In this document: positions 16,660-24,290 of the stretch, piece after piece | Numbering within the stretch: position 1 is the first letter of the stretch | Layout: the number at the start of each line of letters is the position of its first letter | From: Burkholderiales bacterium | GTDB taxonomy: Bacteria > Pseudomonadota > Gammaproteobacteria > Burkholderiales > Casimicrobiaceae | Length of the DNA stretch: 57,307 nt | Assembly: GCA_020853025.1 (NCBI GenBank) | Contig: JADYZP010000019.1 | Location: 1-57,307, forward strand | Reading direction: 5' to 3' | Notes under the pieces: model-generated | Databases searched by the model: none | What the model was told of the DNA's origin: nothing | The model's input: the letters and a program-made list of their open reading frames with translations, nothing else | Position numbers and translations under genes: made by a program

Positions 16660-18192
16660 TCACGCGGGATCCACCGCGCTCGCGTGTCGCGCCAGGCGCT
16701 TCAATTCCTCGCGCTTCACTTTGCCAAGTGCGGTGCGCGGCAGCGTCTCGGCGAAAATGACTTCGCGCGGATGCTTGTAGCGGGCGACGCGTCCGTCGAG
16801 CAATGCGCTGATCGCCTCCTGCGAAAGTTGCGCCCCATTCGCCGGCACGACGATCGCGACCACCGCCTCCCCCCAGCGCTCGTCGGGCCGGCCGACGACC
16901 GCCACCTCGGCGATCTCGGCGCAGGCGACGAGCACGTTCTCGATCTCGGCCGGGTAGACGTTCTCGCCGCCGGAGATGATCACGTCGCGGCGGCGGCCGT
17001 CGACATAGAGCCAGCCGTCGGCATCGGCGTGCGCGACGTCGCCGGTGTGGTACCACCCTTGGTCCATCGCCGCCGCGGTTTCCTCCGGCTTGTCCCAGTA
17101 GCCTTCCATGACGTTCGGGCCGCGGACCCAGATCTCGCCGCTGGTGCCGGCCGCGACGTCCCTGCCCGACTCGTCGACGAGTCGCAGTTCGCAGTGCAGC
17201 GCGGACTTGCCGATCGATCCCGGGTGGTGCGGCGCATCGTCGATACGCTGGTAGGCGGCGATCGGGCAGGTCTCGGTCGCGCCGTAGACCTGCAGGAACG
17301 GCACGCCGCGATGGAAGTTCTTGCGCACGAACGGCTCGCCGATGATCGTCGATCCGGTGGTGATCGCGCGCAATCGACTCAAGTCCGCGTGCTGCCAGCG
17401 TGGATCGCGAGCCAGGAGTTCGAGCTGCGCGGGGACGAGCACGGTCAGCGTGATGCCTTCGCGCTCGATTTCGTCGATGACCTGCGACGGCTCGAAGCGC
17501 GGATGCAGCACGACGCTCGCCCCGGCGTGCAGCGCCGGCAGTGTCTGGATGTTGAGACCGCCGACGTGGAAGAGCGGCAGCGTCGTCAGCACGACATCGG
17601 TGCTCACGAGGTCGTGCATGTGCGTGCTGTTGACGGCGTTGTGGTACAGCGCGTCCTGCGTCAGCACCACGCCCTTCGGCTGACCCGTCGAGCCCGACGT
17701 GTAGCACAGCAGCACCGGTGCTCCTCCGGCATCGTCGATCCGGTCCGGCTTCGCGCCTTCGCCGCAGTCGATGAAGCATTGCCAGGGCATCCAGCCGTCG
17801 GGGCAGGAGCCCATGGAGACGCGCACGAGGTCTGCCTTCGCGCCGGCGATCGCGGCGGTGGGTTCAACGAAGGGATCGGTCGCGACGAGCACGCGCGGGC
17901 GGCAGTCGGCGAGCATCGTGCGGTGCTCGGGAGGCGCCAAGCGCCACGATAGCGGCACGAACAGCGCGCCCAGCCGGGCACATGCGAAGAGAAGCGCGAT
18001 CTGCTCGATGCCGTTGTAGCCCAGGTGCGCGACACGATCGCCACGACGCACGCCGCAGGCCGCCAGCGCGGCCGCCGTTGCGCCGATCTCGCGCGCGAGG
18101 TCGGTGTAGCTCAAGCGGCGTCCGGCGCTGCCAAGCGCCGCCTTCGCGGGGGCGAACGCGGCCTGATGCACGATCCAGTCGGACAGGTCCAT
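16660..18192 (-). CDS. Acyl-CoA synthetase (AMP-forming, ANL superfamily)
   Basis: 510 residues, the usual size. The P-loop-like motif CYTSGSTGQPKG, the YGATE motif, the YHTGD motif, the hinge GRRRDVIISGGENVYP and the C-terminal catalytic Lys in TALGKVKREE are all present. It converts a carboxylic acid to its CoA ester with ATP, and with the CoA-transferase gives the operon two ways to activate acids. AGGAGGAA lies 5 bases before ATG 18192, one of the best ribosome sites in the operon. The substrate is probably the acid that the molybdenum hydroxylase later modifies, but this is inference. Confidence 0.92.
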   Translation of the reverse strand: MDLSDWIVHQAAFAPAKAALGSAGRRLSYTDLAREIGATAAALAACGVRRGDRVAHLGYNGIEQIALLFACARLGALFVPLSWRLAPPEHRTMLADCRPRVLVATDPFVEPTAAIAGAKADLVRVSMGSCPDGWMPWQCFIDCGEGAKPDRIDDAGGAPVLLCYTSGSTGQPKGVVLTQDALYHNAVNSTHMHDLVSTDVVLTTLPLFHVGGLNIQTLPALHAGASVVLHPRFEPSQVIDEIEREGITLTVLVPAQLELLARDPRWQHADLSRLRAITTGSTIIGEPFVRKNFHRGVPFLQVYGATETCPIAAYQRIDDAPHHPGSIGKSALHCELRLVDESGRDVAAGTSGEIWVRGPNVMEGYWDKPEETAAAMDQGWYHTGDVAHADADGWLYVDGRRRDVIISGGENVYPAEIENVLVACAEIAEVAVVGRPDERWGEAVVAIVVPANGAQLSQEAISALLDGRVARYKHPREVIFAETLPRTALGKVKREELKRLARHASAVDPA

Positions 18193-18215
18193 TTCCTCCT
18201 CCGTCGCCCCTGTCG

Positions 18216-19424
18216 TTAGTGTCTGTCCTTCACCTCGAGCACGACCGCCATCGCGGAATCACCCGCCGCGCAGCCGGCAAACAAGCCACGGCCGCCACCG
18301 CGCAAGGCAAGCTCCTCGATCAATTCGATCACCGACCGCGTGCCCATCGGCGCCTGCGGATGCCCCCACACCAGCGACGAACCGTAGTTGTTCATCGTCG
18401 CGACGTCCACGCCCATTTCGCACGAGAAGACGAGATCGTTGAGCGCGAAGGGATTGTGCGTCTTGATCGCATCGATGTCGCCGATCGCAAGGCCCGCGCG
18501 CTCGAGCGCACGCTGCGCCGCGGGTACCGTCGCCTCGGGCATCCTCGCCAGCGGCGCTCGCGCCTGGCCGAAGCCCAGGAGGCGCACCGCGATCTTCGGT
18601 TGCGGCGAAAGCTCCGCTGCGCGTTCCGGCGTCGCGACGAGCATTGCGGCATTGCCGTCGGCCGGGTGCGTCTGCCCGCCGAAGGTGACGGTGCCGCCGG
18701 ATTTCACGGGTTTCAGCCGCGCGAGCCCGTCGGCCGTCGACGTGCTGATGCCTTCGTCGCCGGCAAGCGTCGTCTGAACCTTGCGGAAATTCGCGGACGG
18801 CACGTCGAAGGGCAGCGTCATGAAGCGCTTGAGGAACGCCGATTCGTCGGCAAGCGCGCTCCGGTACTGTTCCTCGCGCTGAAGGACGATCTCGTGCTGC
18901 TGCTCGGTGGTGTAGCCGTGCGCTGCCGCGACATGCTCGGCGGTGTCGATCATCGCGTGCGGTCCCTGCGGGTCGCAATCGAAGTTCTCGAGCACCCAGT
19001 CCTCGTGCGCGCCGGTGCCGCCGGGGCCCCTGGGATTCGGGTAGTACAGATGCGGACCGTTCGACGTGCGGTCGCAGGTGACGCCCAGCGCGACTTCCGC
19101 CATGCCGGCCTCGATCTCCTGTGCGGCGGCGAGCAGCACGCGCGCGCCGGTCGCGCAGGCCTGCATGATCGTCGGCCCGGCGACACGGCCCGCGCCGGCC
19201 ATTCCGGCGAGCCACGGCATGCCGTAGAACGCATGCGGCTGCGGAACCGACAGCCCGAGGACGCCGTAGTCGATTATTTCCGGAGCGATGTCCCGCCGGG
19301 CGAGTTCGGATCTTGCGACGTGCGCGGCGAATTCGATGCTGTGCAGATGTGCGAGGCTGCCCTGCCAGCGCGTGAACGGCGTCGACCAGTAGGCACCGTA
19401 GGGAATTTCGGCGCGCAATGCCAT
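18216..19424 (-). CDS. Thiolase family protein (SCP2-type)
   Basis: 402 residues. It has the nucleophile Cys90 in MQACATGA, His323 in THNPF, His355 in WGHP and Cys385 in GCAAGD, so a full thiolase active set is plausible. The second half resembles the C-terminal domain of SCP2/sterol-carrier-type thiolases rather than FadA. It should cleave a 3-ketoacyl-CoA with free CoA at the end of the pathway. It is the first structural gene after the GntR regulator, with an 8-bp gap. Confidence 0.85.
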   Translation of the reverse strand: MALRAEIPYGAYWSTPFTRWQGSLAHLHSIEFAAHVARSELARRDIAPEIIDYGVLGLSVPQPHAFYGMPWLAGMAGAGRVAGPTIMQACATGARVLLAAAQEIEAGMAEVALGVTCDRTSNGPHLYYPNPRGPGGTGAHEDWVLENFDCDPQGPHAMIDTAEHVAAAHGYTTEQQHEIVLQREEQYRSALADESAFLKRFMTLPFDVPSANFRKVQTTLAGDEGISTSTADGLARLKPVKSGGTVTFGGQTHPADGNAAMLVATPERAAELSPQPKIAVRLLGFGQARAPLARMPEATVPAAQRALERAGLAIGDIDAIKTHNPFALNDLVFSCEMGVDVATMNNYGSSLVWGHPQAPMGTRSVIELIEELALRGGGRGLFAGCAAGDSAMAVVLEVKDRH

Positions 19425-19432
19425 GGCGGGGG

Positions 19433-20152
19433 CTAGCGCGAACCCGTGCCCACGGAGGCGCCGGATGGTTCCGTCGACTCGCGCACGATGGCGTCGAGGA
19501 CGTCGTGCAGATGCCGCCGTGCCACCTGCAGGTGCTCGCGCATCACCAGCGCAGCGCGCTCAGGGTCGCGCGCCTTCAGCGCAGCGAGGATTTTTTTCAT
19601 GCCGGCCAACGCCGCCTTGCGCGCGGCGGCGTCGTTGAGCGTGAGTACGCGCAGGTAGCGCACGTGACCGGCGGATAGCGCGATCGCGCGCAGCAAGCGC
19701 CTGTTCGCGACCAACGCATGCCACGACGCATGGAAGCGCGCATTGCCCTCGATGAACGCGTCGGCATCGCCGGCGCGCTCGGCTGCCTCGGCCTGCTTCA
19801 GCGCGGCGGCGATGCTGGCGAGCGCGCGGGCGCCGGGAGCGGAGGCCGCAACCTGCGCGAGTGCGGCAGGCTCGAGCAGCCCGCGCAGCTCGTAGATTTC
19901 GTCGACGTCGGCGTCGGACAGCACCGGAACGGTGAAGCTGCGGCCGTCGGCGACGATGACGCCTTCGCTTTCCAGGCGCGCAAGCGCCTCCCGTACCGGC
20001 GTGCGCGAGACGCCGAGCTGGATCGCGAGCAGCGCCTCCTGCAGGCGCTGGCCCGGCACGATCACGTGGCTGCCCAGGTAATCGCGCAGCGTCCGGTAGA
20101 CCTGATCGCCCAGGCCTTCGGGACGGTCGACCGGCTTCAGGATCGGCGCCAT
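19433..20152 (-). CDS. GntR-family regulator, FCD (FadR/VanR) type
   Basis: 239 residues from ATG 20152. The N-terminal winged helix is clear (VYRTLRDYLGSHVIVPGQRLQEALLA, then LGVSRTPVREALARLESEGV), followed by an all-helical FCD ligand domain with the metal-binding-like HASWHALVANRR stretch. Such regulators usually repress catabolic operons and are released by the substrate or an intermediate. A strong inverted repeat lies 110-136 bp upstream of the start. The frame stays open further upstream, but that region contains the likely operator and does not look like protein. No good ribosome site precedes ATG 20152, so the start is uncertain. Confidence 0.88.
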   Translation of the reverse strand: MAPILKPVDRPEGLGDQVYRTLRDYLGSHVIVPGQRLQEALLAIQLGVSRTPVREALARLESEGVIVADGRSFTVPVLSDADVDEIYELRGLLEPAALAQVAASAPGARALASIAAALKQAEAAERAGDADAFIEGNARFHASWHALVANRRLLRAIALSAGHVRYLRVLTLNDAAARKAALAGMKKILAALKARDPERAALVMREHLQVARRHLHDVLDAIVRESTEPSGASVGTGSR

Positions 20153-20261
20153 CGGATCGTTGTCGGGAGCGGATAGAAGGCTCGTGGTCGGGGCCTGCAC
20201 GCGATCACTCGTCGTGCGGAGCAGAGTGCGCCGAGAAAATCCCTGCTCCGGGTGATTGCGC

Positions 20262-20288
20262 GTATGCCGTATTGAGGGTACGGTATAC
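20262..20288. promoter_or_regulatory. Inverted-repeat operator candidate for the GntR regulator
   Basis: GTATGCCGTA at 20262-20271 and TACGGTATAC at 20279-20288 are inverted copies matching at 9 of 10 positions around a 7-bp spacer. The GGTATAC core resembles FCD-type GntR sites. It lies in the 272-bp divergent region between the regulator and nnrS, so it could control both directions. Nothing else in 20153-20424 was recognised. Confidence 0.62.
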
Positions 20289-20424
20289 ATTCGATTGAGT
20301 GGTGTCAACCGCCGGGTGTCAACGACTGCGAACGACTGCGCGAGGCCGACTGCGGCGTCGACCGGCACCGGCAATTTTTCGTTCCCCATCCGATCGAGCC
20401 ACGCTGACGCGATAATTTCGCCCG

Positions 20425-21645
20425 ATGGCCTCGCCGACGATACCGCTCGCCTCGCTGTGGGTGAGCCCATTCCGACCGTTCTGCGTGCTGGGCGTGGCCT
20501 ACGGCGTCGCGCTGATGGCGGCGTGGATCGTCTTGAGGCTGGGCGTCTTCGCCGGTACCGCGGGATCGCCGGTCACGCAGGGTTGGCACGGCCACGAAAT
20601 GCTCTATGGCTTCGCAGGCGCGATCGTCTGTGCGATCGCACTGACGGCGCTGCCGGGCTGGGCCGGGACGCGCGAGATCCGCGGCGCACCGCTGGCGGGC
20701 TTGGTCGCGCTCTGGATTGTCGCGCGCATGGCGTTCTGGTGGCGCGATGCGCTGCCGACGTGGCTCGCCGTGGCAGGTGTCGTGACCTTGTGGGTGGTAC
20801 TCGCGGCGATCCTCGCGTGGCAGCTCGCGCGCGCCGCCCGCCGCGCCTGCCTCTGGATCATCGTCGTGCTCGGCGCAATGGTCGCAGGCGATGCCCTGTT
20901 CATGATCGGGGATGCCGCCACAGGCATCCTGATGGGAGTCTACGCGCTGCTGCTGCTCTACGCGCTGGTCGGCGGTGTCTTCACGCCGGTGTTCACCGGC
21001 AATCACCTGCGCGCGACCGGACGCGGCGAGCAGCCGCCCTCCGTAAAGTCGCTCGACGCGGCGTCGATCGGCGCGATCGTCGTGCTGGCGTTCGTCGACC
21101 TGTCAGGGGCGCCGCTCGCCTGGCGGGCGGCTGCCGCGTTCGCCGCCTGCGCGCTCAACGGTGCGCGCTTGTGGCGCTGGCAAGGTTGGAGGGTGCTCGA
21201 CGCGCCGCTGCTGTGGACGCTGCACGCGGGATACGCGTGGATGGTCGTCGCTTTGGCGTTGTTGGCGCTGGGCGATCTGGGGAGCACGGGTGCCGCCAGG
21301 GCCTGGCTGCATGCGTTCACCGTCGGCGCGCTCGGCTCCGCGATGATCGGCCTCATGACGCGCGTGGCGCTCCGGCATACCGGCCGCCCGCTGACGCCGT
21401 CGCCTGCGGTCGTTGCCGCGCACCTGCTGGTCCAGGCCGCGGCGCTCGCTCGCGTCGGAGCCGCGTTCGCCGACGGCGACACCGCATGGGTCGTCGCCGC
21501 GGGGTCCGCCTGGCTTGCCGCGTTCGCGATCTATCTCGCGAACTTTGGCCCGATCCTCGTCCGGCCGAGTCTCCCGCGCATCGTTGCCGGTCCGCTCGAC
21601 GCCGACCCGCCAACAATGACCACGCACTTTCCCGACCGCTCGTGA
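20425..21645 (+). CDS. nnrS: NnrS family membrane protein
   Basis: 406 residues with about 12 hydrophobic helices. NnrS signatures are present: WHGHEMLYGF near residue 54, TPVFTGNHLR and HAFTVGALGSAMIGLMTRVALRHTGRPL. NnrS is a haem- and copper-containing inner-membrane protein linked to nitric oxide stress and denitrification. It is divergent from the GntR regulator. The fusion gene follows 7 bp downstream and is probably cotranscribed, although no functional link between NnrS and CoA chemistry is obvious. Confidence 0.88.
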   Translation: MASPTIPLASLWVSPFRPFCVLGVAYGVALMAAWIVLRLGVFAGTAGSPVTQGWHGHEMLYGFAGAIVCAIALTALPGWAGTREIRGAPLAGLVALWIVARMAFWWRDALPTWLAVAGVVTLWVVLAAILAWQLARAARRACLWIIVVLGAMVAGDALFMIGDAATGILMGVYALLLLYALVGGVFTPVFTGNHLRATGRGEQPPSVKSLDAASIGAIVVLAFVDLSGAPLAWRAAAAFAACALNGARLWRWQGWRVLDAPLLWTLHAGYAWMVVALALLALGDLGSTGAARAWLHAFTVGALGSAMIGLMTRVALRHTGRPLTPSPAVVAAHLLVQAAALARVGAAFADGDTAWVVAAGSAWLAAFAIYLANFGPILVRPSLPRIVAGPLDADPPTMTTHFPDRS

Positions 21646-21652
21646 GGACCCC

Positions 21653-23668
21653 TTGAACACCCGCTACGCGAATCCCCTCATCGCCGCGCCGACCCGTCCG
21701 CTGCCGCGCCACGTCGCGATCATCGGCGCCGGATCGATCGGTCCCGATATCGGCTATTACCTGAAAAGTGCGCTGCCCGATGTGGCGTTGACGCTGGTCG
21801 ACGTCGCGCAAGCGCCGATCGATGCGGCGCTGAAGCGCTTCGCCGACTATGCGCAGAAGGCTGTCACGCGCGGCAAGATGCAAGCGCGGGAGGCGGCGGC
21901 CGTGACGCGCGACGTGCACGGCACCACCGACTACGACACGATTCGCGGGTGCGACTGGGTGATCGAGGCGGCGACCGAGAACCTCTCGCTGAAGCGCCGG
22001 ATCTTCGCGGACGTCGAAGCGCGAGTCCACGACGACGCGATCGTCACGTCGAACACGAGCTCGCTTCCCGCCGCGCGCATCTTCGCCGAGATGCGACATC
22101 CCGGACGGGCGACGGTAACGCACTTCTTCGCACCCGCGTGGCGCAATCCCGCCGTCGAGGTCATCGACTGGCCGGGGGCCGCCACCGGTCTGGTCGATCA
22201 CCTGCGGCGCGTCTTCTGCGTCACCGGCAAGCTGCCGCTGGTCACGTCGGACGCGGTGTGCTTCATGCTCGACCGGGTCTTCGACAACTGGTGCAACGAG
22301 TCGGCGCGGCTGCTCGATCGGGCGACGGCTGCCGAGGTCGACAGCGTCGCCGGCGAGTTCGTGCACGCCGGCCCGTTTTTTGTGCTCAACCTCGCACGCG
22401 GCAATCCGATCATCGTCGAGACCAACACGCTGCAGGCCGCCGAAGAGGGCGAGCATTACCGGCCCGCGCGCATATTCCGCTCGGTCGATCACTGGGCGAC
22501 CGTGGCGCCGGGGACGCGGATCGACGTCGCGCCGCAGCAGGCGTCCGCGATCCGCGACCGCCTGCTCGGCGTGCTGTTCTCGCAGGCGGTCGACATCCTC
22601 GACCGCGGCATCGGTAGCGAAGCGGATCTCGATCTGGGTTGCCGCATCGCGTTGGGCTTCAAGCGCGGGCCGCTCGAGCTTCTGCGCGCAACCGGCGACG
22701 CCGAAGCAACACGCATACTCGAACGCTTCGCAAGCGAGCGTCACGGCATGCCGATGCCGAAACGCGCGCTGCCCGAGTACCAGCACGGGCTGCGCCACAT
22801 CCTCGTCGACGACGTCGACGGCGTGAAGGTCGTCACGCTGCGCCGCCCCGAAGCGATGAACGCGCTGCACGACGAAATGACCGACGAGATCCTCGGCGTC
22901 ATCCGGCGCCACGAGCACGATGACGCGGTGCGCGGCTTCGTGATCACCGGCTACGGGACGAAGATGTTCTGCGCTGGCGGCGACATCGGAAAGTTCCCGT
23001 CGATGCTGGGGGACGCCCAAGCGTCGGCCCAGTACGCGCGCGACTGCTCGCGGCTGCTGGTCCACCTCGACGCGATGACCAAGCCGGTGGTCGCGGCGTT
23101 GAACGGCAGCGCGCTGGGCGGCGGCTTCGAGCTTGCGATGCGCTGCCGTGCGATCGTCGCAATGCGCGGTGCGTCGATGCAGTTTCCCGAGATCACGCTC
23201 GGCATCCTGCCGGGAATCGGCGCGATGGTCGTGCCGTATCGCCGCTGGCCGAACGCCGCCGCGGTATTCCACGGCATGCTGCGGCAGGCCGAGACGCTCA
23301 CCGCCGTGCGCGCACACGAACTCGGCATCGTCACCGCGCTCGCCGACGATCCGCAATCGTTGATCGCCGCCGCGGTCGCGCAGGTCCGCTCGCTCGCGCG
23401 GCACCCGGGGGCGTTGGCGCCGGGTGCCGTCGCGATACCCGACCTGACGCCGATCGCGCCGGTGGCCGCCAACGGCATGGCGCTTTCCACGACCGCGATC
23501 GCGCTGATGGACGAGGCGATCCGCGAGGCGGCCGCCGCACCGACGCTCGCCGCAGCGCTCGAGGTCGGCTACCGCGCCTTCGGCCGCAGCGCCTGCACCG
23601 CTGCCGCCCGCGAGGGCATCGAGGCCTTCGGCGAACGCCGGCGCCCCGATTTCACGCAGACGGGCTGA
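21653..23668 (+). CDS. 3-Hydroxyacyl-CoA dehydrogenase / enoyl-CoA hydratase fusion
   Basis: 671 residues; TTG start with GAGGA about 5 bases upstream. Residues 20-380 are a 3-hydroxyacyl-CoA dehydrogenase: IGAGSIG nucleotide loop at 24-30, EAATE near 105-109, catalytic-type His157 in VTHFFAPA, and a helical domain. Residues 385-665 are a crotonase: FCAGGDIGKF oxyanion loop, GGGFELAM and FPEITLG carrying both catalytic Glu positions of enoyl-CoA hydratase. The domain order is the reverse of FadB and like that of archaeal crotonyl-CoA hydratase/dehydrogenases. It supplies the two steps between the acyl-CoA dehydrogenase and thiolase of the neighbouring operon. Its 3' end overlaps the convergent qhpE by 17 bp. 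Confidence 0.9.
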   Translation: MNTRYANPLIAAPTRPLPRHVAIIGAGSIGPDIGYYLKSALPDVALTLVDVAQAPIDAALKRFADYAQKAVTRGKMQAREAAAVTRDVHGTTDYDTIRGCDWVIEAATENLSLKRRIFADVEARVHDDAIVTSNTSSLPAARIFAEMRHPGRATVTHFFAPAWRNPAVEVIDWPGAATGLVDHLRRVFCVTGKLPLVTSDAVCFMLDRVFDNWCNESARLLDRATAAEVDSVAGEFVHAGPFFVLNLARGNPIIVETNTLQAAEEGEHYRPARIFRSVDHWATVAPGTRIDVAPQQASAIRDRLLGVLFSQAVDILDRGIGSEADLDLGCRIALGFKRGPLELLRATGDAEATRILERFASERHGMPMPKRALPEYQHGLRHILVDDVDGVKVVTLRRPEAMNALHDEMTDEILGVIRRHEHDDAVRGFVITGYGTKMFCAGGDIGKFPSMLGDAQASAQYARDCSRLLVHLDAMTKPVVAALNGSALGGGFELAMRCRAIVAMRGASMQFPEITLGILPGIGAMVVPYRRWPNAAAVFHGMLRQAETLTAVRAHELGIVTALADDPQSLIAAAVAQVRSLARHPGALAPGAVAIPDLTPIAPVAANGMALSTTAIALMDEAIREAAAAPTLAAALEVGYRAFGRSACTAAAREGIEAFGERRRPDFTQTG

Positions 23669-24290
23669 GCGTCTCGAGACGGCGCCGCGCGAGGTGCACG
23701 AGCGCGCGCGCGCACGCAAACGAATGCCCGTTGAGGTTCGACGCGCCCGGCCAAGACCCCAAATCACGCGGCGCACCGCATGCCTTGAGATGCAGGTCGT
23801 CGCATTCGCGCACGTCTTCGGCTGCGAGCGAAACATCGGCCGTGACCGCGTGCACCCCGGGCAGCGACGCCGGCAGCCAGCCGGGTCGATCGGGGTGCGC
23901 CGAGGCGACGATGACGCAACCGGCGTCGAGCGCCGCACTGCAGGCTGCCGCGACGGCCTGCGCGCCCGGACCGGGAGGCACGGCGAGACTCAGGTTGACG
24001 AAGTCGCAATCCGCCCCCGCAGCGCGCAGGATGCCGCGCGCGACCAGCGACGGCCAGGTCGTGCCTTCATCGCCGAAGACGCGTACCGCGTAGATCGCCG
24101 CGTCGGGAAATGCGCTGCGGATGACGCCGGCGACGGCGGTGCCGTGACCGATCACATCGCGGAAGTCGTCGTCCTCGTGAACGACGCCATCCGCCGTCGC
24201 GTAGATCCGGCAGCCGTCGACCGTCCCTCGCACGTGCGAGTGCCAGGCGTTGACGCCGGTGTCGACGATGCCGATGCGCAGCGGTCTCAT
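23652..24290 (-). CDS. qhpE: QhpE-like subtilisin-family protease (leader peptidase of QHNDH gamma subunit)
   Basis: 212 residues, short for family S8 and without a signal peptide or propeptide, so cytoplasmic. The triad is Asp10 (IVDTGVN), His49 (GHGTAVAG) and Ser190 (GHSFACARALVHL). The usual oxyanion Asn loop reads SAHPD, so it is atypical, as described for QhpE. QhpE removes the leader from the gamma subunit after thioether formation. The gene is the last of the qhp run and overlaps the ABC transporter gene by 4 bases (ATGA). Context and size make this assignment strong. Confidence 0.85.
   Translation of the reverse strand: MRPLRIGIVDTGVNAWHSHVRGTVDGCRIYATADGVVHEDDDFRDVIGHGTAVAGVIRSAFPDAAIYAVRVFGDEGTTWPSLVARGILRAAGADCDFVNLSLAVPPGPGAQAVAAACSAALDAGCVIVASAHPDRPGWLPASLPGVHAVTADVSLAAEDVRECDDLHLKACGAPRDLGSWPGASNLNGHSFACARALVHLARRRLETLSPSA

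Noticed and set aside
20153..20470. N-terminal extension of the GntR regulator to 345 residues
   Set aside because: The extension contains the inverted repeat and runs into the promoter region of nnrS, has no domain similarity and is far longer than the FCD-family norm.
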